Shown here: positions 19,229-27,583 of the stretch, one piece after another
How the letters are laid out: every line of letters begins with the position of its first letter
How positions within the stretch are numbered: position 1 is the first letter of the stretch
DNA from: Pseudomonas sp. dw_612
Lineage (GTDB): Bacteria; Pseudomonadota; Gammaproteobacteria; Pseudomonadales; Pseudomonadaceae
DNA: 64,000 bases
Direction: 5' to 3'
Assembly (NCBI RefSeq): GCF_018449725.1
Contig: NZ_JAAVVC010000004.1
Coordinates: 124,001-188,000 of the forward strand
Notes under the pieces: model-generated
The model's input: only the letters and a program-made list of their open reading frames with translations
Database searches by the model: none
What the model was told of the DNA's origin: nothing
Position numbers and translations under genes: made by a program

Positions 19229-21232
19229 TTAGCGAGTCTGATGAGCGTTGACGAACTGCCGGCAACGTTCGCTGCGTGGGTGTACAAACACTTCATCCGG
19301 CGAACCGGTTTCTTCAATCAGCCCTTGATGCAAATAGGCGACTTTGGAAGACACATCGCGAGCAAAAGCCATCTCATGGGTCACCAGGATCATGGTCCGG
19401 CCTTCTTCCGCGAGGGAGCGGATCACCCGCAGCACTTCGCCGACCAGTTCCGGGTCGAGTGCCGAGGTGGGTTCATCGAACAGCATGACTTTGGGGCGCA
19501 TGGCCAGGGCGCGGGCGATGGCCACCCGTTGCTGCTGTCCCCCGGAGAGAAACGCCGGGTACTCGTTGCGCTTGGCCGCAAGCCCCACGCGTTCCAGCAA
19601 GGCTTCGGCCCGTTCAGTGGCTTCGGCACGGCTTTCACGCAGGACCTGGGTCGGCGCTTCGATGAGGTTTTCCAGCACCGTGCGATGGGGCCAGAGGTTG
19701 AAGTTCTGGAACACCATGCCCAGGCTCGAACGAATTCGCACCAGTTGCTTGGCATCCGACACCAGCGGCGCGCCGGGACGATCGAAGTTCAGGTGAATGC
19801 TTTCGCCGTCCACCAAAATGCGCCCCTGGTCCGGCACTTCGAGCATGTTGATGCAGCGCAGCAAGGTACTTTTGCCCGAGCCGCTGGCGCCGATCAGGGA
19901 AATCACGTCGCCTTCACGGGCGGTCAATGAAACGCCCTTGAGCACCTCGATATTGCCGAAGCGTTTGTGCAGTTGATCGACTTCGATCATGGTCCGGGCC
20001 GCAACCGGCTCAGCCGTTGCAGCGCTGGTGACACGGGCGATCACCGGCCGAGGCGCTTCGCCTTTGAGCACCAGGACAAAGTCGCGAATGCGCTGGCAGG
20101 CCTGGGCCAGTCGTTCTTCGCCCAGCGTGAATGAGAGTCGCACAAAGCCTTGGGCCGGCTCACCGAATGCAGCGGCATCCAATACCGAAACCTTTGCTTC
20201 GCGAAGCAGACGCCAGGCGAATTCCAATGAAGTCAGCCCGGTGTCACGCACATCCACCAGAACAAACATGCCGGCGTCGGGATTGAGCACTGAAATGCCC
20301 GGGCAATCCGACAGACCGGCCACCACCAGATCCCGGCGATGGCGATAGATTTCGCGCATGCCTTGGGTGACTTCGTCGTGGGATTCCACCGCTTTGAGCG
20401 CCGCTTCCATGACAAAACCCGGCAAGCCGTAGAGCATGCTCAACACCAGGTTTTCCGCATGGGCGACCATCGTTTCATCAGCGACGATCCAGCCGGTGCG
20501 CCAGCCGGTCATCGCGTGGGATTTCGACAGGCTGCCGATCACCACACAACGCTCGGCCATGCCCGGCAATGACGCCAGGCTCAGGTGTTCGCGTTCGAAC
20601 GTCAGGCTTTCGTAGACCTCGTCCACCACGACCCACAGGTCATGGGCGATGACGAGGTCGGCGATGCCTTGCAGCTCTTCGCGGCTGAGCACCACGCCGG
20701 TTGGGTTGTTGGGATTGGAGAAGAAAATCGCCCGGGTCTTCGGGGTGATCGCCTTGGCGAGGACGGCGGCGTCGAGGCGGAAACCTGCGTCCGCCGAGCA
20801 CGGCACGCGGACCAGCGTCGCACCTGAGGCCTTGAGCGTCGCCTCGTAGGTGACATACATCGGGTCCAGCGCAATCACTTCATCGCCGACATTGAGCAGG
20901 CACATCGAGGTGGCGAATAACGCGTTCTGTGCCCCGGCAACGATGATCACGTTGGACGCATTCACTTCACGGTCGAACAAGCCGCTGTAGCGGGTGGCGA
21001 TGGCTTCGCGCAAGGCCTGGCGGCCGGCGATTTCGGTGTAGTGGGTGTCGCCTTCACGCAAGGCGTGGATTGCGGCGTCGGTGATGAAATCCGGGGTGGG
21101 GAAATCCGGGTCGCCGACACTGAGGATGATCACGTCTTCGCCACGGCGCCGGGCTTCGAACGCTGCATTGTGAATATCCCAAGCGGCAACGCCATCGCCT
21201 GAAATCCGCTCAACAAAGGGTGAAAACCGCAT
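19229..21232 (-). CDS. AruH-like arginine:pyruvate transaminase fused to an ABC ATPase
   Basis: One 667-residue frame joins two enzymes. Residues 1 to about 395 are a fold-type I PLP aminotransferase whose start, MRFSPFVERISGDGVAAWDI, and motifs match Pseudomonas AruH. The PLP lysine lies in SLSKSHAMTGWRTGW near 237. After a linker of about 20 residues, residues 415-667 form a HisP/AotP-like ATPase with GASGSGKST, LSGGQQQRVAIARAL, VMLFDEPTSALD and the H-loop VTHEM. AruH converts arginine and pyruvate to 2-ketoarginine and alanine. The ATPase half would energise the adjacent permeases, which have no separate ATPase gene. The chosen ATG has GAGG seven bases upstream; an earlier in-frame Met at 21334 looks spurious. 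An internal ATG at 19990 could allow a free ATPase. Confidence 0.9.
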   Translation of the reverse strand: MRFSPFVERISGDGVAAWDIHNAAFEARRRGEDVIILSVGDPDFPTPDFITDAAIHALREGDTHYTEIAGRQALREAIATRYSGLFDREVNASNVIIVAGAQNALFATSMCLLNVGDEVIALDPMYVTYEATLKASGATLVRVPCSADAGFRLDAAVLAKAITPKTRAIFFSNPNNPTGVVLSREELQGIADLVIAHDLWVVVDEVYESLTFEREHLSLASLPGMAERCVVIGSLSKSHAMTGWRTGWIVADETMVAHAENLVLSMLYGLPGFVMEAALKAVESHDEVTQGMREIYRHRRDLVVAGLSDCPGISVLNPDAGMFVLVDVRDTGLTSLEFAWRLLREAKVSVLDAAAFGEPAQGFVRLSFTLGEERLAQACQRIRDFVLVLKGEAPRPVIARVTSAATAEPVAARTMIEVDQLHKRFGNIEVLKGVSLTAREGDVISLIGASGSGKSTLLRCINMLEVPDQGRILVDGESIHLNFDRPGAPLVSDAKQLVRIRSSLGMVFQNFNLWPHRTVLENLIEAPTQVLRESRAEATERAEALLERVGLAAKRNEYPAFLSGGQQQRVAIARALAMRPKVMLFDEPTSALDPELVGEVLRVIRSLAEEGRTMILVTHEMAFARDVSSKVAYLHQGLIEETGSPDEVFVHPRSERCRQFVNAHQTR

Positions 21233-21307
21233 GCCAGTGCCTCGTTCGAAGGGAAGAAACGCAAGCCCGCAACCAACCGGGGGTGGTGGAGCCAACATAG
21301 CCGACGC

Positions 21308-21321
21308 TGAACAGTCGTTCA
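21308..21321. promoter_or_regulatory. Putative TetR operator TGAAC-AGTC-GTTCA upstream of aruH
   Basis: A five-base-arm inverted repeat, 76 bases before the aruH start. On the minus strand it sits in CTGTTGAACGACTGTTCAG, which closely matches the aruI operator context CTGTTGAACGAGTGTTTAG. This suggests control by the same regulator. Confidence 0.65.
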
Positions 21322-21410
21322 ACAGAAAACTCACGGTGGTGCGCGTTCAGCGTAAACAGGTCGTTTTCACGACAGTCGAGCCGTTTTCTACTACGGAAAT
21401 TTTCTTGGGT

Positions 21411-23045
21411 TTATCGGCACGCGCAGGCGTGTTTGAGTTCGATAAAGCTCACGCCGGCATGGGCAAAACCGCGGCGCAGATCGCGCTCCAGCTCATCGAG
21501 ACTTTGCGGCTCGTGCACCGTGCAACCGAAGGCTTTGGCCAACAGCGGGAAATCCGGATTACGCGGCAATACACCCACCGGCTCGATGTCCAGACTGAGC
21601 ATGTCGTCGCGAATCTGCCCCAGGGCGTCGTTGTTCCAGAGCAGTACCACCAGCGGGCTGTCCAGTTCCTCGACGGCGGTGGCCAGCTCCTGCGCGGTGT
21701 AAAGAAAACCGCCGTCCCCCACCAGCACCAGGCCGGGTCGCTGCGGCGCGCCGAATTTCGCACCGATACCCGCCGGCAAGCCATAACCCAGGGTGCCGTA
21801 GCCGGTGGGATGCAGCCAACTGCGGATACCCTGGCTGGCGAACGCGTAGTTGCCGGTGTAGGCCAGTTGGGTCATGTCAGTGCTGATGACGGTGTCGGCG
21901 GGCATCGCGGCGGCGATGCGATCCAGAATCTGTTGATGGATCGACTGCAACTCACCGTGGCCACTGCGGATGGCCGCTTTCAAAGCGCTCACCGCCGTGA
22001 CCGCTTCATGAGCATCGCGGGCCTCGTCAGGCACGCGTGCCAGCAAGGCCCCGAGGGTTTGCCGGGCATCGCCGCGCAACGCAACGGCGCAAGGATAGAA
22101 ATCGTTGAACTTGCGTGGATCGATATCGACCCGGATCACGTCACCGCTCAGCGGCAGGCGCTCGCGCCAGTAATCGGTGTCGGCCATTTCCGTACCGACG
22201 GCCAGCACCACGTCCGCTTGCGCGATCAAGTCCCAACCGGGTTGCACGCAGAGGCTGGAACCGGCATTCAGCGGCGCATCCGGCGCCAGCAGGCCTTTGC
22301 CGGCGACACTGGTGAACAGCGGCGCGGCAAGACGTTCGCTCAAGGCCTGCAACTCGGCCCCCGCCGCCAATGCTCCGCCACCCGCAATGATCATTGGACG
22401 CCTGGCCTGTTGCAGACGCTTGGCCGCCTCATCCAGCGCACCAACCTCAGGCAGACCGCGCCCGGGCCGACGCACCACCTCGGCGCTCCAGTCTCGGCTG
22501 ATCGCCCCGGCCAGCACATCCAGCGGCACCGAAATATGCACGGGGCGTGGCCGCTCGCTGTCGAACACGGCAAAGGCGCGGGCAATCAGCTCAGGCAAAT
22601 CGTCAGTGTTCAGGGCCACCGCCGAAAACGCGGTGATGGGCGCGGTGATTGCCCGTTGATCCTGGGTTTCATGCAGGCTGCCCCAGCCTTTGCCGAGGCT
22701 GGCGGTGTGGTTAACGCTGGAGATCACCAGCATTGGAATCGAGTCCGCATAGGCCTGGCCGATAGCGGTCGCCGCGTTGGTGACGCCGGGGCCGGTGATG
22801 ATGAAGCACACGCCCGGTTTGCCGCTGACCCGGGCATAGCCGTCAGCCATGAAACCGGCGCCCTGCTCGTGGCGGGTCAACACGTGACGAATGCCGCTGC
22901 CAGGCAGGCCGCGATAGAGCTCCAGTGTGTGCACGCCCGGGATACCGAACACGGTGTCGACGCCGTAATTGGCCAGCAGACGCACCAATGCCTGGCCGCC
23001 GGTGAGACTTGGAGAAACAGGTTGCGGAGTCGATTGAAAGCTCAT
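21411..23045 (-). CDS. aruI: Thiamine-diphosphate decarboxylase, AruI-like (2-ketoarginine decarboxylase)
   Basis: This 544-residue protein is in the acetolactate synthase/decarboxylase family. The N-terminal half has VFGIPGVHTLELYRGL and the catalytic-glutamate motif RHEQGAGFMADGYAR near residue 60. The C-terminal half carries the ThDP-binding GDGGFLY...NN motif near 443-472. In the arginine transaminase pathway AruI decarboxylates 5-guanidino-2-oxopentanoate to 4-guanidinobutyraldehyde. Assignment to AruI rests on general resemblance and on the AruH-like gene immediately downstream. Its own promoter lies at 23091-23120. GAGGG precedes the ATG. A general acetolactate synthase is less likely because no regulatory subunit gene is adjacent. 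Confidence 0.83.
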   Translation of the reverse strand: MSFQSTPQPVSPSLTGGQALVRLLANYGVDTVFGIPGVHTLELYRGLPGSGIRHVLTRHEQGAGFMADGYARVSGKPGVCFIITGPGVTNAATAIGQAYADSIPMLVISSVNHTASLGKGWGSLHETQDQRAITAPITAFSAVALNTDDLPELIARAFAVFDSERPRPVHISVPLDVLAGAISRDWSAEVVRRPGRGLPEVGALDEAAKRLQQARRPMIIAGGGALAAGAELQALSERLAAPLFTSVAGKGLLAPDAPLNAGSSLCVQPGWDLIAQADVVLAVGTEMADTDYWRERLPLSGDVIRVDIDPRKFNDFYPCAVALRGDARQTLGALLARVPDEARDAHEAVTAVSALKAAIRSGHGELQSIHQQILDRIAAAMPADTVISTDMTQLAYTGNYAFASQGIRSWLHPTGYGTLGYGLPAGIGAKFGAPQRPGLVLVGDGGFLYTAQELATAVEELDSPLVVLLWNNDALGQIRDDMLSLDIEPVGVLPRNPDFPLLAKAFGCTVHEPQSLDELERDLRRGFAHAGVSFIELKHACACR

Positions 23046-23090
23046 GCCAGCCCTCGTTTTATTGTTTTGAAGTGATGAAGGATGGTGTTG

Positions 23091-23120
23091 ATACTAAACA
23101 CTCGTTCAACAGAGAGGCAA
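23091..23120 (-). promoter_or_regulatory. aruI promoter with operator in the spacer
   Basis: On the minus strand TTGCCT and TAGTAT are 18 bases apart, and TAAAC-ACTC-GTTCA (23095-23108) overlaps the -10 and spacer. This layout is reproduced at the enoyl-CoA hydratase promoter (29611-29640). The region from here to the ATG is also similar in both, including the ACGAGGGC ribosome site. Binding of a TetR dimer would block RNA polymerase. Confidence 0.7.
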
Positions 23121-23215
23121 GCGTTTACTTATCTGCGAAAACACATCACAAAGATCAATTAATTATTTGTTTTTAAACGCCTTTATTCAGCCAGAATGGA
23201 TAGCCGGCTGACAGA

Positions 23216-23232
23216 TGTTACATCTTCGAACA
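23216..23232 (-). promoter_or_regulatory. 17-bp upstream element shared with the hydratase promoter
   Basis: On the minus strand TGTTCGAAGATGTAACA is identical to 29737-29753. Both copies lie 121-122 bases from the corresponding operator. The outer TGTT/AACA symmetry suggests a dimeric activator. The OmpR-type regulator encoded just upstream is the obvious candidate. Confidence 0.6.
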
Positions 23233-23243
23233 TTCCTGAATAC

Positions 23244-23969
23244 TCAGGCCGCCAGCGAGGCACCAGCGGTAAACAGATAGCCGGCACCGTGAATGGTGAT
23301 GATCAATTCCGGCTCGGCCGGGTCGTCATGCAGCTTGCGGCGAAGTCGCCCCACCAGCACATCAATGGAGCGATCGTTGGGCAGCCATTCGCGGTTGCGC
23401 AACTGGTCCATCAACTGGTCGCGGCTCAAGGTGTGGCCGCTGTTGCGCATGAACACATTGAGCAACTGGAACTCGCCATGGCTGAGCAGGGTTTCGTGAC
23501 CGTCACAGGACTTGAGTCGGCGGCGGTCGGTGTCCAGGGTCCAGTCGGCGAAACGCTTGAGGTGCGCGTCGGGTTGCACCGCAGGTTGTACGAGCAATTG
23601 AGCGTGGTGCACGCGCCGCAGCAGGTTGCGGGCGCGGGTAAGCAATTCGGCAGGGGCCAGGGGTTGGGTCAGGTAATCATCGGCGCCGCATTCCAGGCCC
23701 GCGAGACGTTCGACGTCATCGTCCCCCATCAGGATAATCCCGACCTCCGAACGCTCGCGCCATTGGCGAGTCAGGGCCAGGGCTTTGCTGCCCGGCAAAT
23801 GCACGTCCAGCAACACCAACCCTACCGGGAAACGCTCAAGGCACGCATCGGCCTGATCGGCGCTGTCGGCACAGTGGACCTCATACCCTTCCCTGTCCAA
23901 AAAACCCTGCAACGATTCCCGCAACAGCGGCTCTTCACTCACCACCAGTACGCATGGCATCAGCTTCAT
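23244..23969 (-). CDS. OmpR-family response regulator, AruR-like, with atypical receiver
   Basis: The protein has 241 residues. The start Met is supported by AGGAG seven bases upstream; the frame extends further without family similarity. The N-terminal receiver has a phospho-acceptor-like Asp in LVLLDVHLPGSK near 52 and GADDYL near 102. The usual switch Thr/Ser reads Leu-Met (IILMGDDD) and the usual KP motif reads QPL. The C-terminal winged helix is typical: LLSHGEFQLLNVFM, RDQLMDQL, NDRSIDVLVGRLRRKL and a GAGYLF end. It lies upstream of aruI on the same strand. P. aeruginosa has an AruR/AruS pair near aruHI, but no histidine kinase gene is present here. It probably controls aruI and the hydratase operon. 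Confidence 0.85.
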   Translation of the reverse strand: MKLMPCVLVVSEEPLLRESLQGFLDREGYEVHCADSADQADACLERFPVGLVLLDVHLPGSKALALTRQWRERSEVGIILMGDDDVERLAGLECGADDYLTQPLAPAELLTRARNLLRRVHHAQLLVQPAVQPDAHLKRFADWTLDTDRRRLKSCDGHETLLSHGEFQLLNVFMRNSGHTLSRDQLMDQLRNREWLPNDRSIDVLVGRLRRKLHDDPAEPELIITIHGAGYLFTAGASLAA

Positions 23970-24075
23970 GACCTGGCTCCTGTTCGTGCCGCGAACGGCC
24001 GATTTTTTTGGAATTTTACGAAGCGCGAAGACCTGCACTGTAGCGACTGCTGAACAGTTGATCAACAAGCCGAGA

Positions 24076-24711
24076 TCATTGCGCGATGAAACGCCGAAAC
24101 CCGCCCATTTGCAGGCCATCGACCCAGGCCTCACAAATCAGCACGCCCTGGGCCGGGGTAAACGTGCTGGGATTGAGCCCGCATTCCAGCCACAAACCAT
24201 CCAGCAACGCACTCAAGCCGATGGCCGCCAGACTGCTGTCGAAACCTTCCCAGCCCTCCTCTTGGGCCAACAACGTCAAGGCTTCGCCCATGATGGTCCG
24301 ATACTCGCCATAGGAATGATCGTGGGCGCGATTGATCGCATCGGCGGTTTTCACCGCGCCCCAGAACGCCAGCCAGGCTTCGAGCAGTTCGGGATCAAGC
24401 ATGCGCGAGGAAAACGACGCTTCGAAAAACGCCGACAGATGCCGTCGCGCACCGTTGCCCGAGGCGGCCACGGATTCGCGCAACAACTTCATCACCTGCC
24501 CGGTGATGTGCAGATAGGCATCGGCGACCAGTTCATCCTTGCCGGCGTAGTGATGACTGATCAAGCCCACCGACACCCCGGCCTGCGCGCAAATCTTGCG
24601 GATCGAGGTGCCGACAAAACCGTACTTTTTCAGGCACGTCAGTGTCGCCGCCACCAGATTGGCCTTGCGCAATTCGGGGTCCATTCGCAAAAAACGCGCT
24701 TCCTCGGCCAT
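24076..24711 (-). CDS. TetR/AcrR-family regulator, BetI-like (second copy)
   Basis: This 211-residue regulator is paralogous to the one at 15355. The HTH reads TSIRKICAQAGVSVGLISHH near 34-53. The C-terminal domain has FSSRMLDPELLEAWLAFW and LDGLWLECGLNPSTF. AGGAG lies just before the ATG. It is the last gene of the hydratase-dehydrogenase-synthetase-oxidoreductase operon, 26 bases after the oxidoreductase gene. This suggests it senses an intermediate of that pathway (an acyl-CoA or guanidino acid) and represses the promoter at 29611. Confidence 0.88.
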   Translation of the reverse strand: MAEEARFLRMDPELRKANLVAATLTCLKKYGFVGTSIRKICAQAGVSVGLISHHYAGKDELVADAYLHITGQVMKLLRESVAASGNGARRHLSAFFEASFSSRMLDPELLEAWLAFWGAVKTADAINRAHDHSYGEYRTIMGEALTLLAQEEGWEGFDSSLAAIGLSALLDGLWLECGLNPSTFTPAQGVLICEAWVDGLQMGGFRRFIAQ

Positions 24712-24737
24712 GGTGCTCCTGCCCTCTCTTAAAAGCG

Positions 24738-25439
24738 TCAGCGGATCGGATACAGCACCTCGTCAAACTGCGCCAGGCGCGGGAAGACCAGCGGCGCATC
24801 TTGGTCCAAATGTGCCAGCCGCTGTTGGTAATCAAGCAGAAACTGTCCGCGCGCATCGGCGCTGATGTAAGGCACATGCCACGCCACAAACGGCGGCAAC
24901 ACGTCGAGGCCGACATACGCCAACGTGCCGCGCAGCAGCGGTCGCAACATATCCTCCAGAGGGCCGTGAATCGCGTCTTCGCCGAACATGTGCTCGCGCC
25001 CGCCGAGGGTTACGGTGACCAGCGCTTTCTTGCCCGCCAGCCCGCCCTGATCATAGAAACGCTTGCCGCCGTAACAGACGCCGGAGACCAATACCCGGTC
25101 GATCCAGCCCTTGAGGATCGCTGGCATGGAGAACCAATAGATCGGGAAATTGAGGATCAGCAGATCGGCCCAGAGCAACTTGTCCAGTTCCTGCTGGATG
25201 TCCGGGGCCAGGCTCTTGGTCTTGACGCCCAGGCGCTGTTCGAGGGCGTAGACCAGATACTCGGGGTTGTCCCGATCAGAGAAATCCTCGGCGCTGGCGA
25301 CCGGGTTCCAGTGCATGGCGTAGAGGTCGGAAACCTGAACCTCGTGACCCTGAGCGTGCAGGGTCTGCACAGCCTGATCGCGCAAAGCGCTGGTAAAGGA
25401 TTGCGGTTCGGGATGGGCGTGAAGAATCAGAACATTCAT
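24738..25439 (-). CDS. NAD(P)H oxidoreductase/quinone reductase, flavodoxin fold
   Basis: The protein has 233 residues. It has the MdaB/KefF/NQO-type flavodoxin-like fold: MNVLILHAHPEPQSFTSAL at the N-terminus binds the FMN or FAD phosphate, LLILNFPIYWFSMPAILKGW near 95-114 is the isoalloxazine loop, and VTLGG and GREHMFG lie near 148-156. Such enzymes reduce quinones or electrophiles with NAD(P)H in the cytosol. The start at 25439 has AAGG upstream; an earlier ATG 18 bases before is less likely. It sits between the acyl-CoA synthetase and tetR in one operon. Its role in the pathway is not obvious; it may provide flavin-linked redox balance or detoxify an enal or quinone. Confidence 0.85.
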   Translation of the reverse strand: MNVLILHAHPEPQSFTSALRDQAVQTLHAQGHEVQVSDLYAMHWNPVASAEDFSDRDNPEYLVYALEQRLGVKTKSLAPDIQQELDKLLWADLLILNFPIYWFSMPAILKGWIDRVLVSGVCYGGKRFYDQGGLAGKKALVTVTLGGREHMFGEDAIHGPLEDMLRPLLRGTLAYVGLDVLPPFVAWHVPYISADARGQFLLDYQQRLAHLDQDAPLVFPRLAQFDEVLYPIR

Positions 25440-25477
25440 TTGGGCAGCCTTATGCAATCGGTGATTTGGTCAGTGTT

Positions 25478-27565
25478 TCAGGCGAGGCGGATCAGTGCAT
25501 CCACCGCCACGGCGCCCTGGGCATTGACCAGCAAAGGGTTCACATCCAGCTCCAGCAAGCGGTCGGCGTTCTCGCCGGCGTAATCCGCCACCGCACGAAT
25601 CGCCCGGACCAACGCCGGCATATCCACCGCCGGCCCGCCGCGAAAACCCGTGAGCAATGGTGCACAGCGCAGGCTCAGCAGCGCATCGTGGATGGCCTGG
25701 TCGGTGGTCGGCAGCAACAGGCTGCGACTGTCCTTGAGCAGCTCGACCAAAATGCCGCCAGCGCCGATCACCAGCGCCAGGCCGAAGCCGGTTTCGCGTT
25801 TGATCCCGACGATCAACTCAGCCAAGGGCGGCGGTGCCATGCGTTCGAGCAACACCTGATCGAATACCAGACCCGGCACATGCTTTGCGAGATTGCCGCG
25901 CATGGTTTCCAGCGCTGACTTCAACGCTGTTGGGTCTTTCAGGTTGAGCGCGACGCCGCCGGCTTCGGTTTTGTGCGGCAGGTCGGCGCTGACCACTTTG
26001 AGGACCAAGGGGTAACCGAGGTTGCTGGCCTCGTCCAGCGCCTGTTCGGGACTGCACAAACGCGCTTCCGGCAAGGGCAGGCCAAACGCACGCAACGCCT
26101 GTTTGGATTGCCACTCATCCAACAGCAGTCCTTCAGAAACCAATGCAACCGGACAGATCGGCGCCAGCACCGATTCACCCTTGGCCAGCAACACCTGACG
26201 GCGCGTCTGATAGCGAGCGATCCGCCCCCACGCCGCCAATCCATCTTCGATGCCCTGCAGTGCTGCCACGCCACGGGCATGCAGCCGATCACGGGCACTG
26301 GCCGGGAGCAACTCGGGGAACGCCGACGCCACCACGCCAGTCTTGCCATGCCGCTCCAGTCGTTCGCAAAACAACTCCAGCAGCAAGTCGCATTCCTTGC
26401 GTTCACCGGTGGATTCGGCCGGGTAATCCAGCACCAGCAATGCCGCATCCGAAGGCGTGCGCAACACGTTGTCGAGCATGTTTCCCAGCGCATCGCGATC
26501 GCCCCAGATCGCCGTGGTGAAGTCCAGCGGATTGACCAGATTGGCGTAGCTCGGCAAGACCTGCGCCAGTGCGGCGCGCTGACTGTCGTCAAACTTGGGC
26601 AGGGTCAGGCCGTTGCGTTCGGCGTAGTCGGCGATGAATCCTGCGTCACCACCGGAACAGGCCAGCGCCGTCAGGCTCGGGCCGGCTGGCAAACGACCGC
26701 ACGCCGCAGCCTTGAGGGTTTCGACAAAACTCACCGGCCCGCTGACCCGGATCACACCGAGACGCTCGAACAGGCTGTCGTACAGCGCATCGGAACCGGC
26801 CAGGGAACTGGTGTGACTCAACGCCAGTTCGGCACCGATCTGCGACACGCCGGTTTTCAGGGCGATCACCGGAATGCCTTTCTCCAGTGCCTTGTGCGCG
26901 GCGCGGGCAAAACCGGGGACGTTCTTCAGCCCTTCAAGGTGCAAACCGATGGCCGTCACGCGCGGTTCGTCGAGCAGCACGTCCATCAATTCGGCCACGC
27001 CCAACTGCGCCTGATTGCCCACCGAGGCCATATAGGCCAATGGCAGCGATCGATCGCTCATGCTCAGGTTGTAGGCAAAATTGCCGCTCTGGGTCAGGAT
27101 CGCGACGCCCTTCTCAACGGCTTTACCGCCATGGGCCACCGGCCACAACGCAGCGCTGTGCAGGTAGTCGAGCAAGCCGTAGCAGTTCGGCCCGAGCAGC
27201 GCCATGTCGCCGGCGGCTCGCAACAGTTGCGCCTGCATGGCCAGCCCTTCCTCGCCGGTTTCAGCGAAACCGGAGGCATAACAGATCGCCCCACCGGCGC
27301 CCTTGGCCGCGAGGTCGGCAACGCAACTCAGTGTCAGTTCGCGATTGGTGGCGATAAACACCGCATCCGGCCCGCAAGGCAAATCGGCAATCGACGCCAC
27401 GCACGGAATGCCCTCAAGGCTCTCGTGCTGCGGATTGACCAGCCACATCTGCCCCTGAAAGCCACCGTCAGCGCAGCGTTTGTACGCCCGCGCCATGCTG
27501 CGCCCACCGACGAACGCCAAATGACGCGGGGCCAGCATGCGCTTGAGATTGTCTCTGATTGACAT
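25478..27565 (-). CDS. NDP-forming acyl-CoA synthetase (acetate--CoA ligase family)
   Basis: The protein has 695 residues in the single-chain ADP-forming acyl-CoA synthetase layout. An N-terminal CoA-binding Rossmann domain carries VFIATNRE and LLGPNCYGLLDY near 124-135. Two succinyl-CoA-ligase-like domains follow, with the likely phospho-histidine in ALSHTSSLAGSD near 248. A C-terminal ATP-grasp domain (GYPLVLKVVSADLPHKTEAGGVAL near 511-534) ends the protein. It would convert a carboxylic acid to its CoA thioester. AGGAG lies six bases before the ATG, and 18 bases separate it from the acyl-CoA dehydrogenase gene. Substrate is inferred only from context: possibly the acid derived from guanidinobutyraldehyde, or another short acid. 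It lacks a fused acetyltransferase domain. Confidence 0.87.
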   Translation of the reverse strand: MSIRDNLKRMLAPRHLAFVGGRSMARAYKRCADGGFQGQMWLVNPQHESLEGIPCVASIADLPCGPDAVFIATNRELTLSCVADLAAKGAGGAICYASGFAETGEEGLAMQAQLLRAAGDMALLGPNCYGLLDYLHSAALWPVAHGGKAVEKGVAILTQSGNFAYNLSMSDRSLPLAYMASVGNQAQLGVAELMDVLLDEPRVTAIGLHLEGLKNVPGFARAAHKALEKGIPVIALKTGVSQIGAELALSHTSSLAGSDALYDSLFERLGVIRVSGPVSFVETLKAAACGRLPAGPSLTALACSGGDAGFIADYAERNGLTLPKFDDSQRAALAQVLPSYANLVNPLDFTTAIWGDRDALGNMLDNVLRTPSDAALLVLDYPAESTGERKECDLLLELFCERLERHGKTGVVASAFPELLPASARDRLHARGVAALQGIEDGLAAWGRIARYQTRRQVLLAKGESVLAPICPVALVSEGLLLDEWQSKQALRAFGLPLPEARLCSPEQALDEASNLGYPLVLKVVSADLPHKTEAGGVALNLKDPTALKSALETMRGNLAKHVPGLVFDQVLLERMAPPPLAELIVGIKRETGFGLALVIGAGGILVELLKDSRSLLLPTTDQAIHDALLSLRCAPLLTGFRGGPAVDMPALVRAIRAVADYAGENADRLLELDVNPLLVNAQGAVAVDALIRLA

Positions 27566-27583
27566 GGGATTCTCCTTGACCCA

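Noticed and set aside
21232..21334. Upstream start for the AruH fusion at 21334
   Set aside because: The extra 34 residues have no AruH similarity, would cover the operator, and the internal ATG has a good GAGG ribosome site.
24039..24066. A fifth TetR-type operator upstream of the response regulator gene
   Set aside because: The sequence TGAACAGTTGATCAAC has only one good half-site and the wrong spacing.
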